The notes beneath the pieces are model-generated. The model saw nothing but the letters and a program-made list of their open reading frames with translations, was not told where the DNA came from and made no database searches. Both the position numbers and the translations under genes were made by a program. From contig NW_027168309.1 in assembly GCF_040954835.1 (NCBI RefSeq), positions 124,001 to 188,000 on the forward strand: a stretch of 64,000 nt of DNA. The letters are read 5' to 3'. This DNA is from Lepisosteus oculatus (Eukaryota > Chordata > Actinopteri > Semionotiformes > Lepisosteidae). How positions within the stretch are numbered: position 1 is the first letter of the stretch; each line of letters opens with the position of its first letter. Below are positions 31,816-43,938 of the stretch, one piece after another.

Positions 31816-32879
31816 ATTCCGATTTCAACATCATGCCCCCTGAAGGTAGACTGGATTTCTTTGCGAAGCATTCACCTTTTGGACGTTTCAGGAAAGGTGC
31901 GTGTCGATGCCAGACTTGAAAAGCTTTCCATACAAAGAAACAACATAGTGCTTTTGATTGATGGGAAACGGCAAGAGCGGTTTGAGCAGCTCCGGCCTCT
32001 CAACCGCTTTACAATGTGATCGGCACCTCGGTAGCCAGTTTAGAAGGCTGAAAAGGATGCTGGAAGCACAGCGACGTTCTAAAACCAGCGCTTGAAAAGC
32101 ATCTGCATACATAAAATGTCCATTTCCCCAAAGCTGAATCTGCATCTTCAGAAGATTGTCAGCTATACGTTTTCGTTCTTTGTTTCCTTTTTTTACGACA
32201 AGCTTTCGAGAAATGAACTGTCTATTGTGATGAAGGCTGCATTAGAAATTGTGCATCTAGCTTAGTTCAATGAAATCGGGAGGTGCACCTGTCTCAAGCG
32301 GATGGCTCTTTGCAGGCACACTACGGAAACCTGCGGGCGCAAGTTGGGAGAAGTGACTCTTGCAGAGTGTTGAGCTTCGAGAAGAGGGCTCCGCTCAGGA
32401 AGATATTTCCACATGTTGAAGAGTCGCTTTTCGCCCTTTCTTTCCCACATTTTTCCAGTGCGGTTATTGATCGCGTTCAAAATGTTTTCCCAACGTACGT
32501 GTTACCTGCAAAATCACAGTGAAACTGTTATGCCCAAAAGATTCCTAATAGTTATTGTATTAGAATAGCTCTCCAATTTCTTAGCCTTCGTACACGCAAT
32601 GTTTAAGGAAACGCTAGAGTAAATGAAACTGTAAATAGACAGGAGCTCTTCTTAGTTTTCATACAAGTTATGATGGCTGCAGCTCCTATCTGCGTCCGGG
32701 TGACCGGAGCCAAGGGATTATCTGCGGAACCCTTGATTTATCTCTCGGGCAAGGAGCTAGATACGCCCTTTTCATCTCGGTTTGATCACACCTGTGCATT
32801 AAAACGCAGTGCTCGGTACCATCGAGGTGTAAGAGGTTCAAGGATGAGCGGGAAACTTTGTTAATAAGGAGACGGGCAC

Positions 32880-32952
32880 CGCCCAACGTGGGGCTCGAAC
32901 CCACGACCCTGAGATTAAGAGTCTCATGCTCTACCGACTGAGCTAGCCGGGC
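32880..32952 (-). tRNA. tRNA-Lys-CTT: tRNA-Lys (CTT), unit 8
   Basis: Identical by eye to 4047-4119. Confidence 0.97.
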
Positions 32953-33773
32953 GCCGGTGGAGCTGGTGGTTAACTTGTCCCTGTTGACGGCAATTTGACA
33001 AGGTATACTTCCTGGCTTTTCATCATGTGCTGACCGGATTCGAGAGTAGCACACCCTGTTCTTTGTTGATTACTGTACCTCCAGCAGCGCAAATGTCAGT
33101 AATCATTGAAATGTACGACCTACAATCTCCTCAGCATGCCCGCGTGGACTCCTCAGTGATCATCCTTCTACGTTCTGCTGTAGTTTTCATGCAAGTGAAA
33201 ACCGTGCTCCAAATAACAGCGGCACAGTTGTATCCTGCGGTAAGCATTCTTCTAATTCCATCGTTTTGCTCCAGGTAAAAGGTAGCGCATCATAGTGTTG
33301 ATATTCCAAGGTTTCAGAGTCCGTATTGGATGGCTTGGATGCAGACATCGCTCAGAGCTCCCAGTATGATTTTCCCGAGTTCAGTTTTGCAGTGTTTTAG
33401 TGCTTTACTACTTCCAGTGGGCCTTTGAATGCTCTGCTAAGTAGAGACGTGACATAATTACTAATGCGACCGAGTGTGCTGGCTGTTCCTGGTTCGTAAT
33501 GATTAACGCGAGAAATCAATATAAACATAACTGCTTCGATTTCGAGGTTCAGTTGAAGCTTTCAAAGAAACTATCAAAGACCTCAGAACAACCGAAGACA
33601 CATTTGGTCATCTCCGTATTGGTGAAGATTAAAGAGTCCCGCAAGTGTCAAGCTTGCACAAACACACACGAGAGAGAAACTCAGGACAGAATTTAAAGAA
33701 AGGGAGATGCAGACTATTTGAAGGCACTTTGCTAACCCAATGGCATGCTTATGAATCGTGCATAGGACACACG

Positions 33774-33845
33774 TAGCAGAGGATGGTTTCGATCCATCGA
33801 CCTCTGGGTTATGGGCCCAGCACGCTTCCGCTGCGCCACTCTGCT
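33774..33845 (-). tRNA. tRNA-iMet-CAT: Initiator tRNA-Met (CAT), unit 9
   Basis: Canonical form, identical by eye to 822-893. Confidence 0.97.
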
Positions 33846-34124
33846 GACGGCCTCTCTGCGTGTGGCGCACAACTGCTCTTTTTATTTCCTACATAAGTGA
33901 TGAAAGAGTTGAAAGTTTCAACGACAAACGCAGACGTCACTTTGAGCGCTTGGTGTTGTAGCACAAATCATCACATGCTGCTCTACACTGGATTATAAAA
34001 GCCGACACATTTTCCAAACATTTTAATGCTGGAGTCACACTGTAGTATTAATAACAGTGCGATACTCGAGGAGCGTAGTGGGATCGCGGTGGCTCATCAG
34101 ACCGCCCCGGGACAGGGGGCCCGC

Positions 34125-34207
34125 GTCAGGATGGCCGAGCGGTCTAAGGCGCTGCGTTCAGGTCGCAGTCTCCCCTGGAGGCGTGGGTTCGAATCCCACT
34201 CCTGACA
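34125..34207 (+). tRNA. tRNA-Leu-CAG: tRNA-Leu (CAG), unit 9
   Basis: Identical by eye to 1173-1255. Confidence 0.97.
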
Positions 34208-34558
34208 AAAAGCTTGCTCAGTGCCGTCTCCAGTCGGGTGCAAATGGGTGAAGCAGCCTGACGCAGGGAACGTGCGCCGATAGGCGTAGGTGTATCCCCT
34301 GCCTCTTCCGATTTAGCTCGTGCTCCATAGGATGGAAGCGGATGCTCTGGCTTTTTGACTCGAATATAACCTGATCACAACAGAAGGCCGTGCAGCCCAG
34401 TGCTGGTTTAAGAATGCCTCGTGTCTTCAGGCCCCTATTCCTTCAGGTTACCCCTTTGGAATAGTCGTCCGAAAAAGACGGGAAAGGAAAAGCATGTAAG
34501 CTCCCACACACTGCGTTAGCATTAGCGGTTGGAATCTGATGGGAGAAAAGCAACCTGG

Positions 34559-34630
34559 CTCGCCGTCAAGCAATCCATCCCTGGTCTCCCACGTGACAGG
34601 CGGGGATACGCACCACTATACTAACGAGGA
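34559..34630 (-). pseudogene. tRNA-Asp (GTC) pseudogene, unit 9
   Basis: Same sequence and lesions as 1607-1678. Confidence 0.88.
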
Positions 34631-35041
34631 GCGCTTGCTTGGCGCTTGAAGACACTTCCTCTTGCGGCTACTACTGTTTCCGGTTTCGTCTTTTCTTTTC
34701 ATTCCTCCCAGAGGAGCGCATGAAAACGTTTCCATCTGCGCCATCCTCACCCCTCCAATGCTATGGTCCCTGCTCCTCCTGGTGCACTGCAAACACTCAT
34801 TCAGCCGGTTCTTTCAGTTTGAATAATTAGGTCTTCAAAGGCTGGAAGTAGGGCGCAAAAGACATGCCAATGCCAAAAGCGTGGCTGTGTGCTTCCAGCT
34901 GTGAAATGTCACTGGTGGATGTTGAAGACATTACTTCCAAGGCAGCAGGTCCAAGCGATTTAGCGTTTGTACAAGAAGCAGGAAGAGAGAAACGGCACTC
35001 CGCCTTTTTCTGGGCAGGCCGAAGCGACAGGAGAAGGGCGC

Positions 35042-35123
35042 CGTAGTGGGCAGGATTCGAGCCGACGCGGGGAGACCCCAATGGCTTTCTAGCCCATCGC
35101 CTTAACCGCTCGGCCACGACTAC
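35042..35123 (-). pseudogene. tRNA-Ser (AGA), probable pseudogene, unit 9
   Basis: Same as 2090-2171. Confidence 0.8.
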
Positions 35124-35880
35124 AGGGAGCGCCGCCGCCGCCGGCTTGCGATCATTTAACACGGAGGGCGAGGCGGCGGCGGTAACCTTTTTCAATGTCG
35201 CTCTCCGCTTCCCCCCAAAAAAAAGCCAAATGACATGCTAGCACTCGGACACCCTTCAGAAGACTGAAGGGTGGCTTAAAGCTGGAAGGATTAGGTCTCC
35301 CCGTTCCGACGCGACAATCGAACTTCCTTAGGCAGAGAGAAAGCAACATCGAGGAGCGTCAACAAGACTTTAGAAGCTGCGCCACACGCCACTTTCAGTC
35401 GCAGTCACAGCAGTTTTAAAGGCAGGAATCGCCTTTGCGAACGCCATGAGAAACAGAACGCAAGCTCAGGTCCTGCGGTTTAACAAACAGCCACGGCTTT
35501 CATGCGACTGGACATTTCTTTTCTGGAGCGAATTCACTTTCAACTTCAAGAAATTCACACAACTTGCGAAATACGAAATACAAATCTGGCTCATCGCTGC
35601 ACAAGAAATACCGCCGGCTGGCAAGAAAATGACAACGGTGTTTTTCCTTAACGAAAAACTTCCCATGGAGAAAAACAACGGCTGTGCGTCTCTGTCGGCT
35701 TGATTCAGTTTAATGCAAGTATTCATTCTCCTCCTGGAAAATACAGCTTGCGAAAGATGAAATACAATTCTTGGCTTTTCTGGGTGAGTGCAGAAGAAAT
35801 CCTGCCGGCTGGCAGAAGAATTCCAGCCTTTTTTACTCTTTAACCAGAAACTTGCGAATGATACAAAGCAAGCGGGGTGC

Positions 35881-35934
35881 GTTTCTGTGCAGCTGTTAAC
35901 TGAACAGCTGCTGCTTCAAGCCCACCCAGGGCTC
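35881..35934 (+). pseudogene. tRNA-Asn relic, unit 9
   Basis: Same as the relic at 2929-2982. Confidence 0.75.
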
Positions 35935-36998
35935 ATTCCGATTTCAACATCATGCCCCCTGAAGGTAGACTGGATTTCTTTGCGAAGCATTCACCTTTTG
36001 GACGTTTCAGGAAAGGTGCGTGTCGATGCCAGACTTGAAAAGCTTTCCATACAAAGAAACAACATAGTGCTTTTGATTGATGGGAAACGGCAAGAGCGGT
36101 TTGAGCAGCTCCGGCCTCTCAACCGCTTTACAATGTGATCGGCACCTCGGTAGCCAGTTTAGAAGGCTGAAAAGGATGCTGGAAGCACAGCGACGTTCTA
36201 AAACCAGCGCTTGAAAAGCATCTGCATACATAAAATGTCCATTTCCCCAAAGCTGAATCTGCATCTTCAGAAGATTGTCAGCTATACGTTTTCGTTCTTT
36301 GTTTCCTTTTTTTACGACAAGCTTTCGAGAAATGAACTGTCTATTGTGATGAAGGCTGCATTAGAAATTGTGCATCTAGCTTAGTTCAATGAAATCGGGA
36401 GGTGCACCTGTCTCAAGCGGATGGCTCTTTGCAGGCACACTACGGAAACCTGCGGGCGCAAGTTGGGAGAAGTGACTCTTGCAGAGTGTTGAGCTTCGAG
36501 AAGAGGGCTCCGCTCAGGAAGATATTTCCACATGTTGAAGAGTCGCTTTTCGCCCTTTCTTTCCCACATTTTTCCAGTGCGGTTATTGATCCCGTTCAAA
36601 ATGTTTTCCCAACGTACGTGTTACCTGCAAAATCACAGTGAAACTGTTATGCCCAAAAGATTCCTAATAGTTATTGTATTAGAATAGCTCTCCAATTTCT
36701 TAGCCTTCGTACACGCAATGTTTAAGGAAACGCTAGAGTAAATGAAACTGTAAATAGACAGGAGCTCTTCTTAGTTTTCATACAAGTTATGATGGCTGCA
36801 GCTCCTATCTGCGTCCGGGTGACCGGAGCCAAGGGATTATCTGCGGAACCCTTGATTTATCTCTCGGGCAAGGAGCTAGATACGCCCTTTTCATCTCGGT
36901 TTGATCACACCTGTGCATTAAAACGCAGTGCTCGGTACCATCGAGGTGTAAGAGGTTCAAGGATGAGCGGGAAACTTTGTTAATAAGGAGACGGGCAC

Positions 36999-37071
36999 CG
37001 CCCAACGTGGGGCTCGAACCCACGACCCTGAGATTAAGAGTCTCATGCTCTACCGACTGAGCTAGCCGGGC
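36999..37071 (-). tRNA. tRNA-Lys-CTT: tRNA-Lys (CTT), unit 9
   Basis: Identical by eye to 4047-4119. It is the last tRNA-Lys before the rearrangement; the next intact one is 6.8 kb away. Confidence 0.97.
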
Positions 37072-37892
37072 GCCGGTGGAGCTGGTGGTTAACTTGTCCC
37101 TGTTGACGGCAATTTGACAAGGTATACTTCCTGGCTTTTCATCATGTGCTGACCGGATTCGAGAGTAGCACACCCTGTTCTTTGTTGATTACTGTACCTC
37201 CAGCAGCGCAAATGTCAGTAATCATTGAAATGTACGACCTACAATCTCCTCAGCATGCCCGCGTGGACTCCTCAGTGATCATCCTTCTACGTTCTGCTGT
37301 AGTTTTCATGCAAGTGAAAACCGTGCTCCAAATAACAGCGGCACAGTTGTATCCTGCGGTAAGCATTCTTCTAATTCCATCGTTTTGCTCCAGGTAAAAG
37401 GTAGCGCATCATAGTGTTGATATTCCAAGGTTTCAGAGTCCGTATTGGATGGCTTGGATGCAGACATCGCTCAGAGCTCCCAGTATGATTTTCCCGAGTT
37501 CAGTTTTGCAGTGTTTTAGTGCTTTACTACTTCCAGTGGGCCTTTGAATGCTCTGCTAAGTAGAGACGTGACATAATTACTAATGCGACCGAGTGTGCTG
37601 GCTGTTCCTGGTTCGTAATGATTAACGCGAGAAATCAATATAAACATAACTGCTTCGATTTCGAGGTTCAGTTGAAGCTTTCAAAGAAACTATCAAAGAC
37701 CTCAGAACAACCGAAGACACATTTGGTCATCTCCGTATTGGTGAAGATTAAAGAGTCCCGCAAGTGTCAAGCTTGCACAAACACACACGAGAGAGAAACT
37801 CAGGACAGAATTTAAAGAAAGGGAGATGCAGACTATTTGAAGGCACTTTGCTAACCCAATGGCATGCTTATGAATCGTGCATAGGACACACG

Positions 37893-37964
37893 TAGCAGAG
37901 GATGGTTTCGATCCATCGACCTCTGGGTTATGGGCCCAGCACGCTTCCGCTGCGCCACTCTGCT
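37893..37964 (-). tRNA. tRNA-iMet-CAT: Initiator tRNA-Met (CAT), unit 10
   Basis: Canonical form, identical by eye to 822-893. Confidence 0.97.
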
Positions 37965-38243
37965 GACGGCCTCTCTGCGTGTGGCGCACAACTGCTCTTT
38001 TTATTTCCTACATAAGTGATGAAAGAGTTGAAAGTTTCAACGACAAACGCAGACGTCACTTTGAGCGCTTGGTGTTGTAGCACAAATCATCACATGCTGC
38101 TCTACACTGGATTATAAAAGCCGACACATTTTCCAAACATTTTAATGCTGGAGTCACACTGTAGTATTAATAACAGTGCGATACTCGAGGAGCGTAGTGG
38201 GATCGCGGTGGCTCATCAGACCGCCCCGGGACAGGGGGCCCGC

Positions 38244-38326
38244 GTCAGGATGGCCGAGCGGTCTAAGGCGCTGCGTTCAGGTCGCAGTCTCCCCTGGAGG
38301 CGTGGGTTCGAATCCCACTCCTGACA
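38244..38326 (+). tRNA. tRNA-Leu-CAG: tRNA-Leu (CAG), unit 10
   Basis: Identical by eye to 1173-1255. Confidence 0.97.
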
Positions 38327-38677
38327 AAAAGCTTGCTCAGTGCCGTCTCCAGTCGGGTGCAAATGGGTGAAGCAGCCTGACGCAGGGAACGTGCGCCGAT
38401 AGGCGTAGGTGTATCCCCTGCCTCTTCCGATTTAGCTCGTGCTCCATAGGATGGAAGCGGATGCTCTGGCTTTTTGACTCGAATATAACCTGATCACAAC
38501 AGAAGGCCGTGCAGCCCAGTGCTGGTTTAAGAATGCCTCGTGTCTTCAGGCCCCTATTCCTTCAGGTTACCCCTTTGGAATAGTCGTCCGAAAAAGACGG
38601 GAAAGGAAAAGCATGTAAGCTCCCACACACTGCGTTAGCATTAGCGGTTGGAATCTGATGGGAGAAAAGCAACCTGG

Positions 38678-38749
38678 CTCGCCGTCAAGCAATCCATCCC
38701 TGGTCTCCCACGTGACAGGCGGGGATACGCACCACTATACTAACGAGGA
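38678..38749 (-). pseudogene. tRNA-Asp (GTC) pseudogene, unit 10
   Basis: Same sequence and lesions as 1607-1678. Confidence 0.88.
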
Positions 38750-39160
38750 GCGCTTGCTTGGCGCTTGAAGACACTTCCTCTTGCGGCTACTACTGTTTCC
38801 GGTTTCGTCTTTTCTTTTCATTCCTCCCAGAGGAGCGCATGAAAACGTTTCCATCTGCGCCATCCTCACCCCTCCAATGCTATGGTCCCTGCTCCTCCTG
38901 GTGCACTGCAAACACTCATTCAGCCGGTTCTTTCAGTTTGAATAATTAGGTCTTCAAAGGCTGGAAGTAGGGCGCAAAAGACATGCCAATGCCAAAAGCG
39001 TGGCTGTGTGCTTCCAGCTGTGAAATGTCACTGGTGGATGTTGAAGACATTACTTCCAAGGCAGCAGGTCCAAGCGATTTAGCGTTTGTACAAGAAGCAG
39101 GAAGAGAGAAACGGCACTCCGCCTTTTTCTGGGCAGGCCGAAGCGACAGGAGAAGGGCGC

Positions 39161-39242
39161 CGTAGTGGGCAGGATTCGAGCCGACGCGGGGAGACCCCAA
39201 TGGCTTTCTAGCCCATCGCCTTAACCGCTCGGCCACGACTAC
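39161..39242 (-). pseudogene. tRNA-Ser (AGA), probable pseudogene, unit 10
   Basis: Same as 2090-2171. Confidence 0.8.
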
Positions 39243-39999
39243 AGGGAGCGCCGCCGCCGCCGGCTTGCGATCATTTAACACGGAGGGCGAGGCGGCGGCG
39301 GTAACCTTTTTCAATGTCGCTCTCCGCTTCCCCCCAAAAAAAAGCCAAATGACATGCTAGCACTCGGACACCCTTCAGAAGACTGAAGGGTGGCTTAAAG
39401 CTGGAAGGATTAGGTCTCCCCGTTCCGACGCGACAATCGAACTTCCTTAGGCAGAGAGAAAGCAACATCGAGGAGCGTCAACAAGACTTTAGAAGCTGCG
39501 CCACACGCCACTTTCAGTCGCAGTCACAGCAGTTTTAAAGGCAGGAATCGCCTTTGCGAACGCCATGAGAAACAGAACGCAAGCTCAGGTCCTGCGGTTT
39601 AACAAACAGCCACGGCTTTCATGCGACTGGACATTTCTTTTCTGGAGCGAATTCACTTTCAACTTCAAGAAATTCACACAACTTGCGAAATACGAAATAC
39701 AAATCTGGCTCATCGCTGCACAAGAAATACCGCCGGCTGGCAAGAAAATGACAACGGTGTTTTTCCTTAACGAAAAACTTCCCATGGAGAAAAACAACGG
39801 CTGTGCGTCTCTGTCGGCTTGATTCAGTTTAATGCAAGTATTCATTCTCCTCCTGGAAAATACAGCTTGCGAAAGATGAAATACAATTCTTGGCTTTTCT
39901 GGGTGAGTGCAGAAGAAATCCTGCCGGCTGGCAGAAGAATTCCAGCCTTTTTTACTCTTTAACCAGAAACTTGCGAATGATACAAAGCAAGCGGGGTGC

Positions 40000-40053
40000 G
40001 TTTCTGTGCAGCTGTTAACTGAACAGCTGCTGCTTCAAGCCCACCCAGGGCTC
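40000..40053 (+). pseudogene. tRNA-Asn relic, unit 10
   Basis: Same as the relic at 2929-2982. It lies about 450 bp left of the rearrangement breakpoint. Confidence 0.75.
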
Positions 40054-40498
40054 ATTCCGATTTCAACATCATGCCCCCTGAAGGTAGACTGGATTTCTTT
40101 GCGAAGCATTCACCTTTTGGACGTTTCAGGAAAGGTGCGTGTCGATGCCAGACTTGAAAAGCTTTCCATACAAAGAAACAACATAGTGCTTTTGATTGAT
40201 GGGAAACGGCAAGAGCGGTTTGAGCAGCTCCGGCCTCTCAACCGCTTTACAATGTGATCGGCACCTCGGTAGCCAGTTTAGAAGGCTGAAAAGGATGCTG
40301 GAAGCACAGCGACGTTCTAAAACCAGCGCTTGAAAAGCATCTGCATACATAAAATGTCCATTTCCCCAAAGCTGAATCTGCATCTTCAGAAGATTGTCAG
40401 CTATACGTTTTCGTTCTTTGTTTCCTTTTTTTACGACAAGCTTTCGAGAAATGAACTGTCTATTGTGATGAAGGCTGCATTAGAAATTGTGCATCTAG

Positions 40499-40538
40499 CT
40501 TAATCTCAGGGTCGTGGGTTCGAGCCCCACGTTGGGCG
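40499..40538 (+). pseudogene. Inverted 3' half of tRNA-Lys (CTT)
   Basis: Forty bases equal to tRNA-Lys positions 34-73, from the first anticodon base through the T-arm to the discriminator. They are on the plus strand, opposite to every intact tRNA-Lys of the array. The first four bases (CTTA, 40499-40502) are shared with the unit 10 sequence at the join. The B box is present but the A box, D-arm and 5' acceptor strand are missing, so no tRNA can be made. Confidence 0.95.
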
Positions 40539-40585
40539 GTGCCCGTCTCCTTATTAACAAAGTTTCCCGCTCATCCTTGAACCTC
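40503..40585 (-). other. 83-bp inverted insert at the unit 10/11 junction
   Basis: This segment is the exact reverse complement of unit offsets 4000-4082, that is the 3' part of tRNA-Lys plus its 3' flank. It joins unit 10 (ending at offset 3431) to unit 11 (resuming at offset 766). The left join shares CTTA (40499-40502) with the inverted template and the right join shares TT (40586-40587). A net 1,370 bp is lost at the junction relative to two intact units. Confidence 0.95.
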
Positions 40586-40641
40586 TTGAAGGCACTTTGC
40601 TAACCCAATGGCATGCTTATGAATCGTGCATAGGACACACG

Positions 40642-40713
40642 TAGCAGAGGATGGTTTCGATCCATCGACCTCTGGGTTATGGGCCCAGCACGCTTCCGCT
40701 GCGCCACTCTGCT
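40642..40713 (-). tRNA. tRNA-iMet-CAT: Initiator tRNA-Met (CAT), unit 11
   Basis: Canonical gene. Its downstream flank is unusual: the normal sequence lasts only 56 bp before the inverted insert. An iMet read-through transcript would run into the sense strand of the tRNA-Lys flank. Confidence 0.97.
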
Positions 40714-40992
40714 GACGGCCTCTCTGCGTGTGGCGCACAACTGCTCTTTTTATTTCCTACATAAGTGATGAAAGAGTTGAAAGTTTCAACGACAAACGCA
40801 GACGTCACTTTGAGCGCTTGGTGTTGTAGCACAAATCATCACATGCTGCTCTACACTGGATTATAAAAGCCGACACATTTTCCAAACATTTTAATGCTGG
40901 AGTCACACTGTAGTATTAATAACAGTGCGATACTCGAGGAGCGTAGTGGGATCGCGGTGGCTCATCAGACCGCCCCGGGACAGGGGGCCCGC

Positions 40993-41075
40993 GTCAGGAT
41001 GGCCGAGCGGTCTAAGGCGCTGCGTTCAGGTCGCAGTCTCCCCTGGAGGCGTGGGTTCGAATCCCACTCCTGACA
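40993..41075 (+). tRNA. tRNA-Leu-CAG: tRNA-Leu (CAG), unit 11
   Basis: Identical by eye to 1173-1255. Confidence 0.97.
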
Positions 41076-41426
41076 AAAAGCTTGCTCAGTGCCGTCTCCA
41101 GTCGGGTGCAAATGGGTGAAGCAGCCTGACGCAGGGAACGTGCGCCGATAGGCGTAGGTGTATCCCCTGCCTCTTCCGATTTAGCTCGTGCTCCATAGGA
41201 TGGAAGCGGATGCTCTGGCTTTTTGACTCGAATATAACCTGATCACAACAGAAGGCCGTGCAGCCCAGTGCTGGTTTAAGAATGCCTCGTGTCTTCAGGC
41301 CCCTATTCCTTCAGGTTACCCCTTTGGAATAGTCGTCCGAAAAAGACGGGAAAGGAAAAGCATGTAAGCTCCCACACACTGCGTTAGCATTAGCGGTTGG
41401 AATCTGATGGGAGAAAAGCAACCTGG

Positions 41427-41498
41427 CTCGCCGTCAAGCAATCCATCCCTGGTCTCCCACGTGACAGGCGGGGATACGCACCACTATACTAACGAGGA
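41427..41498 (-). pseudogene. tRNA-Asp (GTC) pseudogene, unit 11
   Basis: Same sequence and lesions as 1607-1678. Confidence 0.88.
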
Positions 41499-41908
41499 GC
41501 GCTTGCTTGGCGCTTGAAGACACTTCCTCTTGCGGCTACTACTGTTTCCGGTTTCGTCTTTTCTTTTCATTCCTCCCAGAGGAGCGCATGAAAACGTTTC
41601 CATCTGCGCCATCCTCACCCCTCCAATGCTATGGTCCCTGCTCCTCCTGGTGCACTGCAAACACTCATTCAGCCGGTTCTTTCAGTTTGAATAATTAGGT
41701 CTTCAAAGGCTGGAAGTAGGGCGCAAAAGACATGCCAATGCCAAAAGCGTGGCTGTGTGCTTCCAGCTGTGAAATGTCACTGGTGGATGTTGAAGACATT
41801 ACTTCCAAGGCAGCAGGTCCAAGCGATTTAGCGTTTGTACAAGAAGCAGGAAGAGAGAAACGGCACTCCGCCTTTTTCTGGGCAGGCCGAAGCGACAGGA
41901 GAAGGCGC

Positions 41909-41990
41909 CGTAGTGGGCAGGATTCGAGCCGACGCGGGGAGACCCCAATGGCTTTCTAGCCCATCGCCTTAACCGCTCGGCCACGACTAC
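41909..41990 (-). pseudogene. tRNA-Ser (AGA), probable pseudogene, unit 11
   Basis: Body as 2090-2171. The 1-base deletion of this unit (41904-41905) is 3 nt outside its 3' end and does not alter the gene. Confidence 0.8.
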
Positions 41991-42747
41991 AGGGAGCGCC
42001 GCCGCCGCCGGCTTGCGATCATTTAACACGGAGGGCGAGGCGGCGGCGGTAACCTTTTTCAATGTCGCTCTCCGCTTCCCCCCAAAAAAAAGCCAAATGA
42101 CATGCTAGCACTCGGACACCCTTCAGAAGACTGAAGGGTGGCTTAAAGCTGGAAGGATTAGGTCTCCCCGTTCCGACGCGACAATCGAACTTCCTTAGGC
42201 AGAGAGAAAGCAACATCGAGGAGCGTCAACAAGACTTTAGAAGCTGCGCCACACGCCACTTTCAGTCGCAGTCACAGCAGTTTTAAAGGCAGGAATCGCC
42301 TTTGCGAACGCCATGAGAAACAGAACGCAAGCTCAGGTCCTGCGGTTTAACAAACAGCCACGGCTTTCATGCGACTGGACATTTCTTTTCTGGAGCGAAT
42401 TCACTTTCAACTTCAAGAAATTCACACAACTTGCGAAATACGAAATACAAATCTGGCTCATCGCTGCACAAGAAATACCGCCGGCTGGCAAGAAAATGAC
42501 AACGGTGTTTTTCCTTAACGAAAAACTTCCCATGGAGAAAAACAACGGCTGTGCGTCTCTGTCGGCTTGATTCAGTTTAATGCAAGTATTCATTCTCCTC
42601 CTGGAAAATACAGCTTGCGAAAGATGAAATACAATTCTTGGCTTTTCTGGGTGAGTGCAGAAGAAATCCTGCCGGCTGGCAGAAGAATTCCAGCCTTTTT
42701 TACTCTTTAACCAGAAACTTGCGAATGATACAAAGCAAGCGGGGTGC

Positions 42748-42801
42748 GTTTCTGTGCAGCTGTTAACTGAACAGCTGCTGCTTCAAGCCCACCCAGGGCT
42801 C
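42748..42801 (+). pseudogene. tRNA-Asn relic, unit 11
   Basis: Same as the relic at 2929-2982. Confidence 0.75.
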
Positions 42802-43865
42802 ATTCCGATTTCAACATCATGCCCCCTGAAGGTAGACTGGATTTCTTTGCGAAGCATTCACCTTTTGGACGTTTCAGGAAAGGTGCGTGTCGATGCCAGA
42901 CTTGAAAAGCTTTCCATACAAAGAAACAACATAGTGCTTTTGATTGATGGGAAACGGCAAGAGCGGTTTGAGCAGCTCCGGCCTCTCAACCGCTTTACAA
43001 TGTGATCGGCACCTCGGTAGCCAGTTTAGAAGGCTGAAAAGGATGCTGGAAGCACAGCGACGTTCTAAAACCAGCGCTTGAAAAGCATCTGCATACATAA
43101 AATGTCCATTTCCCCAAAGCTGAATCTGCATCTTCAGAAGATTGTCAGCTATACGTTTTCGTTCTTTGTTTCCTTTTTTTACGACAAGCTTTCGAGAAAT
43201 GAACTGTCTATTGTGATGAAGGCTGCATTAGAAATTGTGCATCTAGCTTAGTTCAATGAAATCGGGAGGTGCACCTGTCTCAAGCGGATGGCTCTTTGCA
43301 GGCACACTACGGAAACCTGCGGGCGCAAGTTGGGAGAAGTGACTCTTGCAGAGTGTTGAGCTTCGAGAAGAGGGCTCCGCTCAGGAAGATATTTCCACAT
43401 GTTGAAGAGTCGCTTTTCGCCCTTTCTTTCCCACATTTTTCCAGTGCGGTTATTGATCGCGTTCAAAATGTTTTCCCAACGTACGTGTTACCTGCAAAAT
43501 CACAGTGAAACTGTTATGCCCAAAAGATTCCTAATAGTTATTGTATTAGAATAGCTCTCCAATTTCTTAGCCTTCGTACACGCAATGTTTAAGGAAACGC
43601 TAGAGTAAATGAAACTGTAAATAGACAGGAGCTCTTCTTAGTTTTCATACAAGTTATGATGGCTGCAGCTCCTATCTGCGTCCGGGTGACCGGAGCCAAG
43701 GGATTATCTGCGGAACCCTTGATTTATCTCTCGGGCAAGGAGCTAGATACGCCCTTTTCATCTCGGTTTGATCACACCTGTGCATTAAAACGCAGTGCTC
43801 GGTACCATCGAGGTGTAAGAGGTTCAAGGATGAGCGGGAAACTTTGTTAATAAGGAGACGGGCAC

Positions 43866-43938
43866 CGCCCAACGTGGGGCTCGAACCCACGACCCTGAGA
43901 TTAAGAGTCTCATGCTCTACCGACTGAGCTAGCCGGGC
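43866..43938 (-). tRNA. tRNA-Lys-CTT: tRNA-Lys (CTT), unit 11
   Basis: Identical by eye to 4047-4119. Confidence 0.97.

Larger units (their letters stand above)
28834..32952 (+). repeat. Tandem tDNA unit 8
   Basis: Full unit. It carries the offset-173 G variant (29006) shared with units 4 and 12. Confidence 0.98.
32953..37071 (+). repeat. Tandem tDNA unit 9
   Basis: Full unit with one private G-to-C change at 36592 (offset 3640), in the long spacer. Confidence 0.98.
37072..40502 (+). repeat. Tandem tDNA unit 10, right end lost
   Basis: This unit stops at offset 3431 (3,431 bp present). The missing part includes its tRNA-Lys gene. The break is described at 40499-40587. Confidence 0.97.
40586..43938 (+). 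repeat. Tandem tDNA unit 11, left end lost
   Basis: The unit resumes at offset 766, 56 bases before the 3' end of iMet, and runs to its normal right end. It is also one base short: a GGG run just 3' of the tRNA-Ser pseudogene is GG at 41904-41905. This is the only length change noticed outside the junction. Confidence 0.97.
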
